NCBI GenBank assembly: GCA_015478945.1
Contig: JABUQX010142379.1
Coordinates: forward strand, 1-15,000
Direction: 5' to 3'
Source of the DNA: Trachelipus rathkii
Lineage: Eukaryota; Arthropoda; Malacostraca; Isopoda; Trachelipodidae
Length of the DNA: 15,000 nt
How positions within the stretch are numbered: position 1 is the stretch's first letter; each line of letters begins with the position of its first letter. The notes under the pieces are model-generated. The model did not search any database. It had not been told where the DNA came from and saw nothing but the letters and a program-made list of their open reading frames with translations. The position numbers and the translations under genes were made by a program. Below are positions 8,777-15,000 of the stretch, in pieces.

Positions 8777-9525
8777 ATGACATCTCCTCGCATCTCTACG
8801 CTTGTTGTTGATATCTTCACGAGGAGTTTCGTTATTCCTAACGATGTGTCATTTATATTTATTCGTAAACCGAATGGAGACCGATACATTGCTTGTATTC
8901 CAGCCAGAGGTTCAAATAATAGACCCTTATTCATTTGTGTTGAAGAGTTCCTCTAGAAGATTATCGATGTCATCGCAGCAGCATGGGTAGAGGATAAGTG
9001 TGCGTCATCTGATGTATCGACGAGCAGTGAAATATCTAACTGTGAAGACAGCGTGAGAGGTTCTAATAGAATAGATGCTGTTTTCTCGTCGTGCGACAAT
9101 ATTAAAAGCATCGATGTACGCAACTATTGGAGACCCATCGATTGCTCGACCTTCTGGCGTACATGTATAGGTTTCACAGTTCGGACATCTGAAAATATTA
9201 CAGCATTGCTTAAAATAAAAAAATAATTAACATCACATCTTAATGATGTTGACATACTTGAGGACTTAATACATATAGCTCATGGTGTAATCTATGATAT
9301 TTACACCGAAACATGTGGTTTCCCGTATAACTCAATATACAGAAATGCCTTGTTTAATAACAGCTATCAGCATGGACAGCGTCTGGTGTAATCTATGATA
9401 TTTACACGGCGTAATCGTTCTCTTATAATGCGGTATATACAGGAATGCACTAATAACTATCAGCTTGGATACGTTTACTTCTCTCTGGAGCGAGAGAATG
9501 AATGCTGTTGAACCAAAATATGTAG
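8777..9525 (+). pseudogene. PC4-like arm gene, right copy (broken)
   Basis: ATG 8777 follows an in-frame TGA at 8753. The frame is open to TAA 9224-9226 except for one TAG at 8954-8956. It has an N-terminal part with FIFIRKPNGDRYIACIP, then PLFICVEEFL before the TAG and AAAWVED after it; this motif mirrors RIFMSTDELL...AAEWVKE of the central protein. The PC4-like part (SIDVRNYW, TCIGFTVR, ITALLKI) is the same as in the left copy. An A-rich change then ends the frame early, where the left copy continues. The remaining sequence to 9525 still aligns with the left C-terminal coding part but carries a duplication (9285-9475) and frameshifts. This arm keeps the better N-terminal half, the other arm the better C-terminal half. 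Confidence 0.58.
9285..9475 (+). repeat. Partial tandem duplication inside right arm gene
   Basis: GGTGTAATCTATGATATTTACAC occurs at ~9283 and again at ~9384, each followed by related sequence (TATAA-C-ATATACAG-AATGC, then AACAGCTATCAGC-TGGA / AACTATCAGCTTGGA). The left arm has only one such unit (~5800-5890), so the duplication arose in the right arm. Confidence 0.75.
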
Positions 9526-10200
9526 AAAAATGGTTTAGTGTTGCAGATGCCATTTATATTTACATCCTTTCTAAGGTTGTTGAATCTCTGGAGAGATATA
9601 TAGAACTTACTCAGCTTATGTTGAATCCTATGTCCTATGATTAGATGAATTAACATATTTAAAATAAAGCATATGTTTTTATATAACGCTCTTTTCAATG
9701 AAAATTATATGTTATAAAAATGAAAACTTGTTTTACTTCTCACCTATGGTCAACTAGTGGTTAAGTTACTAAACCAGTGGCCTTTATTTGTCTGGATGAT
9801 TTGTGTGTTAAGTATGTTATGTTCATAGTTTAGATTTACAGAGGATAAAACTTTACTATGTTTGTATTTATCGTTAAGGTAGTACTAAGTAAATTAGATA
9901 GAGTTATGGTAAATTAAGAAAATCAGATATTGAGAGAAATGTTTGACAAAAGTGTGAATAGCTCACGTGTTTTCTATGCTATGTTAGTTACTTTACTGTT
10001 GCTAAGCATAGGAGCTTTGTTAATGTTACCAGTTTATTCATAAGTATTAAGGTATCATTGGTTTATTGTCATTGTACATTATATTCTTAGTTCAGATGAT
10101 GCTATGTTAGCTTTATTAATGTGAAAACTTTGTTACGTTAGCATATATTCGTTGATCAGTGTATAAAGAACTTGTTTATGTTATGTTTATCCAAAAATGA
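9526..10200 (+). repeat. Segment C, right arm
   Basis: Non-coding mirror of 5085-5740. It opens with TAGAAAAATGGTTTAGTGTTGC and TTTACATCCTTTCTAAG, which are nearly identical to the left arm, and ends with CGTTAGCATATATTCGTTGATC. AATAAA at 9663-9668 matches the signals in the left arm. Confidence 0.78.
9663..9668 (+). promoter_or_regulatory. Polyadenylation signal of right arm gene
   Basis: AATAAA within TATTTAAAATAAAGCATATG, at the place equivalent to the two AATAAA copies in the left arm. Confidence 0.45.
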
Positions 10201-10204
10201 TACT

Positions 10205-11400
10205 CGAAATATGTTAGCGAATCAATAGATCGATAGATCACTGATGGATAGGAGGAGGGCTAGGGCGTATTGTTTGATTTACTGATTTACAGATTTTTAA
10301 AACTGGGTAGGTAAAAACTAAAAAAATTCAAGGTATAAACGTAGAAAAGTATAAAAATTCTGAATTAAAAATCTTTACAAAAAGTTTGAAGCCAATAAAA
10401 ATAAAAAATAAATAAAGTTTTTGTAATTTACTACAATTGAATAGATCAATAGATCAATGATCAATAGATCAATAGATCAATAGATCAATAGATCAATAGA
10501 TTAATAGATCAATAGATCACGGGCTGATGAGGAGAGTAGGTTGGATGGTTTGATTTACTGTTTTAGAGTATGTAAAACATGACAATTCTAAAGAAAAATA
10601 TAACTTGAATCAATAGTCAATAGATCAATAGATCAATAGATCATGGATGGATAGGAGGTGGCTGGTTAACGGTCTGATTTACTGATTTACTGCTTTAGGA
10701 TATGTAAAACATACAATTTTAGTAAAAATATGACTTGAATCAATAGATCAATAGATCAATAGATCAATAGATCAAAGATCAATATATCAATAGATCACAG
10801 GTGGGTGGATGGTAGTTTGATTTACAAGTTTTTGAGATATGTTATACAAAATATGACTTGAATCAATAGATCAATAGATCAATGAATCAATAGATCAATA
10901 GATCAATAGATCAATAGATCAATAGATCAATAGATCACAGGATGGGAGGTTAGATGGTAGTTTGATTTACTGATTTACTGATTTGCCCAAGATTATAACA
11001 AAGACTACAATTTGTAAAAAATATGACGCGATCGTAAGTCAATAGATCAATAGATCAATAGATCAATAGATCACGGATAGGTATGGGGATGGTAGTTTGA
11101 TTTACTGATTTACTGCTTTTAGGGTATGTAAAACGCTACAATTTTAGTAAAAAAATATGACTTGAATCAATAGATCAATAGATCAATAGATCAATAAATC
11201 AATAGATTAATAGATCTTTTGGATCGAATTGAGGATGGTGATTTACGATTTACTGATTTACTGCTTTGGTGTAGTAAAACGCTACAATTTTAGTAAAAAT
11301 ATGACTTGGAATCAATAGATCACAGAAGGGGTGAGGTAGGGCTGTTTGATATACTGATTTACTGATTTACTGCTTTACCAGGGTGTAAAAACGTAAATTT
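10205..11400 (+). repeat. GATCAATA minisatellite, right arm (expanded)
   Basis: About eight units of ~110-170 bases. Each has GTTTGATTTACTGATTTACTGCTTT, a stretch with TATGTAAAAC and ACAATTTTAGTAAAAATATGA, CTTGAATCAATA, a cluster of GATCAATA octamers (1-10 copies), and a variable G-rich linker such as CACGGATGG or CACAGGATGGGAGG. Octamer clusters lie near 10216, 10440-10520, 10605-10645, 10735-10800, 10858-10937, 11039-11073, 11165-11217 and 11309. The left arm has about two units. Confidence 0.93.
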
Positions 11401-11494
11401 GCTGCAGTTATAAACTTATAAAAGAATAATAAATTTATTATTTATTTTCTTTTCATTTTTTATTTTGTTTTTCTTGATGTTTTTGAAACCACCA
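11401..11494. other. AT-rich junction
   Basis: A pyrimidine-rich AT stretch between the minisatellite and the duplicated segment B. It partly resembles the left-arm linker 4858-4925 (TTTATTT-rich). Nothing else is seen. Confidence 0.4.
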
Positions 11495-11690
11495 CATCAT
11501 TTTCGAAATCTACCAGACTCGATAACATATAGCAGAGCATAACATTGGCTATTATAACAGATGTTGTCTTAGCACCGCACCGTCTCAGCACCTGTGATAC
11601 TGACTCTGACTTTGCTGATTAAGCGTCCTTCACCGACTTATTCCTTCTCTGACTCCGAATCTGTCTCCTTTCTCCACTTATATTGTGCCA
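11495..11690 (+). repeat. Segment B', extra diverged copy of segment B
   Basis: Follows the same order as 11750-11930: CGAAATCTACCAGACTCGATAACATAT resembles GAGATCTACAGGTCCAATAACGTAT, then GCACCGCACCG, then GACTCTGACT and GACTCCGAATCTG repeats. The left arm has no equivalent copy, so this is a right-arm tandem duplication or the left arm lost it. Confidence 0.6.
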
Positions 11691-12056
11691 TTCATTTCTA
11701 AGGGCCCCCCTTTTGGGGTCCCCAGACACCCCTCACGATCTTATAACCATCAATTTTGAGATCTACAGGTCCAATAACGTATATAAAGACACTAATATCG
11801 TATTATTATACAAATATTTACTAACCCAGCACCGCACCGGAGCCAGCACCGGTGCCGATGCCAACTCCTCTGATTCCGATTCCAAGTCTTTCTAGAAATC
11901 CGACTCCGAATCCGCTCTCCCAATTACAAACATTTCGATTTTTAGGGGTCAACTGGCCCCATACAGGAATCTCGGGGACGTAATCGTCTACGACGAGTTA
12001 CGTCACCACTAAAATAAACCTTCAAATTTTAGCCCAATACGAATAAAACTAAAAGA
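11691..12056 (+). repeat. Segment B, right arm
   Basis: Mirror of 4240-4640: CAGCACCGGTGCCGATGCC, CTCTGATTCCGATTCCAAG, CACCACTAAAATAAACC-like and TTCAAATTTTAGCCC-ATACG are shared in inverse. The hairpin GGCCCCCCTTTTGGGGTCCCC (~11703-11721) corresponds to GACCCC-TTAAA-GGGGTC on the left. A 70-codon frame (11683-11895) ending in a Ser/Asp-rich repeat is not supported as a gene. Confidence 0.78.
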
Positions 12057-12474
<418 letters not shown>

Positions 12475-12753
12475 AGACAGACGGTCGGTTTGTATGCCAG
12501 TTGTTCGGTTGGTTCGATCTCACGTTAGGCTTAAATCGAGCGCTCGGAATCTGCAACAACGGCGTAAGCTACATATTTTGCGTTCGGGCTCGGGGGGAGG
12601 TACCCCCTATATACATCCTAGAGACTTGAAAACTCGGCGGTAATCAGTTTAACATACCAATAGAACATATACAAAGTTTCAGAACGATAGCTCTAATCCT
12701 TCCAACCGAAAAGGGTGGTAGCGGCTCATCCGGTAGGTAACTACTATTACTAC

Positions 12754-12756
<3 letters not shown>
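12475..12756 (+). repeat. Segment A, right arm
   Basis: Mirror of 3641-3914. It begins ACAGACAGACGGTCGGTTTG and ends GGTAGGTAACTACTATTACT. By eye roughly 75-80% identical to the left copy; the best-kept part is AACATACCAATAGAACATATACAAAGTTTC. Confidence 0.8.
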
Positions 12757-12847
<91 letters not shown>

Positions 12848-12897
12848 GAGTACTATTATTATTATTATTATTATTAGTATATTATTATTATTATTAT
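12757..12897 (+). repeat. (ATT)n microsatellite at the right outer edge
   Basis: An ATT run with interruptions at ~12847 and ~12877. It is on the same strand as the ATT/TTA run at the left outer edge (3464-3606), so the outer microsatellites are direct, not inverted. Confidence 0.95.
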
Positions 12898-13885
<988 letters not shown>

Positions 13886-13952
13886 TAAAAACTATTAATG
13901 CTACAGTAAAACGGAATACATTGCTGGAATGCTGGTCCAAAGTTTGCCCTGG

Positions 13953-13959
<7 letters not shown>

Positions 13960-14006
<47 letters not shown>
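13960..14006 (+). repeat. Poly(A) run
   Basis: 47 consecutive A residues between the two sub-repeats of the left arm. The right arm has T runs at the mirrored places (14541-14563, ~14651-14670), so this is part of the element rather than an mRNA tail. Confidence 0.95.
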
Positions 14007-14008
<2 letters not shown>

Positions 14009-14211
14009 ATATCTCAAAAACTACAATAGCTACAGCGAAAAGGAATACATTTTTGGAATCCTGGTAAAATTTCACATAAAAAATGTAAAAAAAATAAAAA
14101 AAAAATAAAAAAATTATTGTTAATAATTATAGTAATATGATTAGAGGGCCTATTTAGAGACCTTTTATTGGTTTCTCGTTAAAATAAATAGACTTTCTAT
14201 TAAATTTTGCT

Positions 14212-14445
14212 TTTTTTTTTACTAAAGAATACCCCAAGGGTATACGATGGCAGGAGTCGGGGTCTCTCGGCCTTCCGGGGAACTACGGGGTAGGACTAAT
14301 TCCCCCCCTCCGGGGAGGGTCTCCGGAACCCCCGCTCTTTGGTATTTGGGTGTCGCGGGGGTTCCTCCGCCCCTCCCCTACGGGGTATGGAAAACGTCCC
14401 CCCCTATGTTCCCCGTCGGCTCGAGCCCCTAGTGTGCCGTATAAA
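14212..14445. other. GC-rich core of the fold-back element
   Basis: A sharp compositional contrast with the arms: many CCGGGG, CCCCTCCGGGGAGG and GGGGTA strings, including the near-palindrome CCCCTCCGGGGAGGG near 14306-14320. A 61-codon frame rich in Pro, Gly and Ser exists but has no recognisable domain. Probably non-coding or a fragment of another element. Confidence 0.5.
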
Positions 14446-14781
14446 GCAAAATTTAATAGAAAGTCTATTTATTTTAACGAGAAACCAATAAAAGGTCTCT
14501 AAATAGGCCTTCTAATCATATTATATAATTATTAACAATAATTTTTTTTTTTTTTTTTTTTTTAAATTTCTTATGTGAAATTTTACCAGGATTCCAAATA
14601 TGTATTCTTCGCTGTAGCTATTGTAGTTTTGAGATATAATTTTTATTTTTATTTTTTTTTTTTTTTTTTTGCCATTTCATAAAAAAATTGGACCAACATT
14701 CCAGCAATTTACTGTGGCATTAATGGTTTTTTTATCATTGCCTGCTTATCTAGGATTTGGCCAAAAAAGTATATATAATTC

Positions 14782-14980
<199 letters not shown>

Positions 14981-15000
14981 CATTCTGAAAAATTTTCTTC

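Larger units (their letters stand above)
13886..14731. mobile_element. Fold-back element with GC-rich core
   Basis: The left arm (13886-14211) and right arm (14446-14731) are inverted copies. Shared strings include AATAAATAGACTTTCTATTAAATTTTGC, ATTGGTTTCTCGTTAAAATA, GGAATCCTGGTAAAATTTCACATAA-like and GGAATG-TGGTCCAA. Each arm holds two related ~60-base sub-repeats (left: ~13884-13946 and ~14015-14075) with CTACAGYRAAA-GGAATACATT-TGGAAT-CTGGT in common, separated by A or T runs. No coding gene is seen. Structure fits a non-autonomous fold-back or MITE-like DNA transposon. Confidence 0.72.

Noticed and set aside
8802..8990. 62-codon plus-strand frame as a gene
   Set aside because: It lies in a different frame from the conserved arm-gene frame (8777-9226), and its residues do not match the central paralogue.
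10531..10545. CTGATGAGG as a hammerhead ribozyme core
   Set aside because: No following stem with GAAA, and the string is not conserved in the other minisatellite units or in the left arm.
10438..11320. CRISPR array
   Set aside because: The GATCAATA octamers are directly tandem, not ~30-base repeats with unique spacers, and the flanking units are themselves repeated. No cas genes, and the DNA looks eukaryotic.
13960..14006. Poly(A) tail of a retroposed mRNA
   Set aside because: Mirrored T runs sit in the right arm, so it belongs to the fold-back structure; no processed gene precedes it.
14247..14432. 61-codon Pro/Gly-rich frame in the fold-back core
   Set aside because: The open frame is explained by GC-rich composition lacking stop codons; no motif, and no second copy to test it.

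Overview
The window looks like nuclear DNA from an arthropod, most likely an insect. It is very AT-rich and contains almost no protein-coding sequence. It carries a (CCTAA)n array, which on the other strand is TTAGG, the canonical insect telomere repeat. It is also full of very long (TA)n and (TTA)n microsatellites and of decayed mobile elements. I see no tRNA, rRNA, CRISPR array or bacterial-style operon, and no clear host gene.

Layout. 1-1800: AT-rich DNA with one short unidentified ORF (570-791, minus), the interstitial TTAGG-type array (1174-1396) and a long TA run. 1805-3156: the wreck of a Penelope-like retroelement (PLE). A minus-strand piece of its reverse transcriptase lies head-to-head with a plus-strand piece; the plus copy continues through the thumb into a GIY-YIG endonuclease with frameshifts, and a degenerate hammerhead-ribozyme-like motif follows at 3296-3336.

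3606-12757: the main discovery candidate. It is a ~9 kb structure with very long, colinear inverted arms (left ~3606-6541, right ~8577-12757) around an asymmetric ~2 kb centre. From outside inward each arm holds: a ~280-bp GC-richer segment A; a long TTA/TAA run with TA repeats; segment B (hexamer-like GA/TCC repeats with a hairpin); a minisatellite built on the octamer GATCAATA; segment C with a conserved polyadenylation signal; and an arm gene reading outward, away from the centre. The centre holds a GC-rich block, another diverged segment-C-like stretch, and an intact 228-codon gene (7435-8121). The arm gene and the central gene appear to be paralogues: both have a short helical N-terminal motif ending in AAxWV, followed by a region resembling the single-stranded-DNA-binding PC4/SUB1 (p15) fold. 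Both arm copies are broken, while the central gene is intact. No transposase, polymerase, integrase or capsid gene is visible. The element may be a non-autonomous or gutted relic of a long-inverted-repeat transposon or of an integrated linear DNA virus or plasmid.

12900-15000: a small GC-richer island with a hairpin, many TA arrays, and a second, smaller fold-back element (13886-14731). Its arms contain tandem sub-repeats and surround a 230-bp GC-rich core.

How the parts might work together is inference. The PC4-like products could bind DNA of the element itself, and the octamer minisatellite or segment C would be natural candidate sites. Nothing in the sequence proves this. All homology statements were made by eye without database searches.
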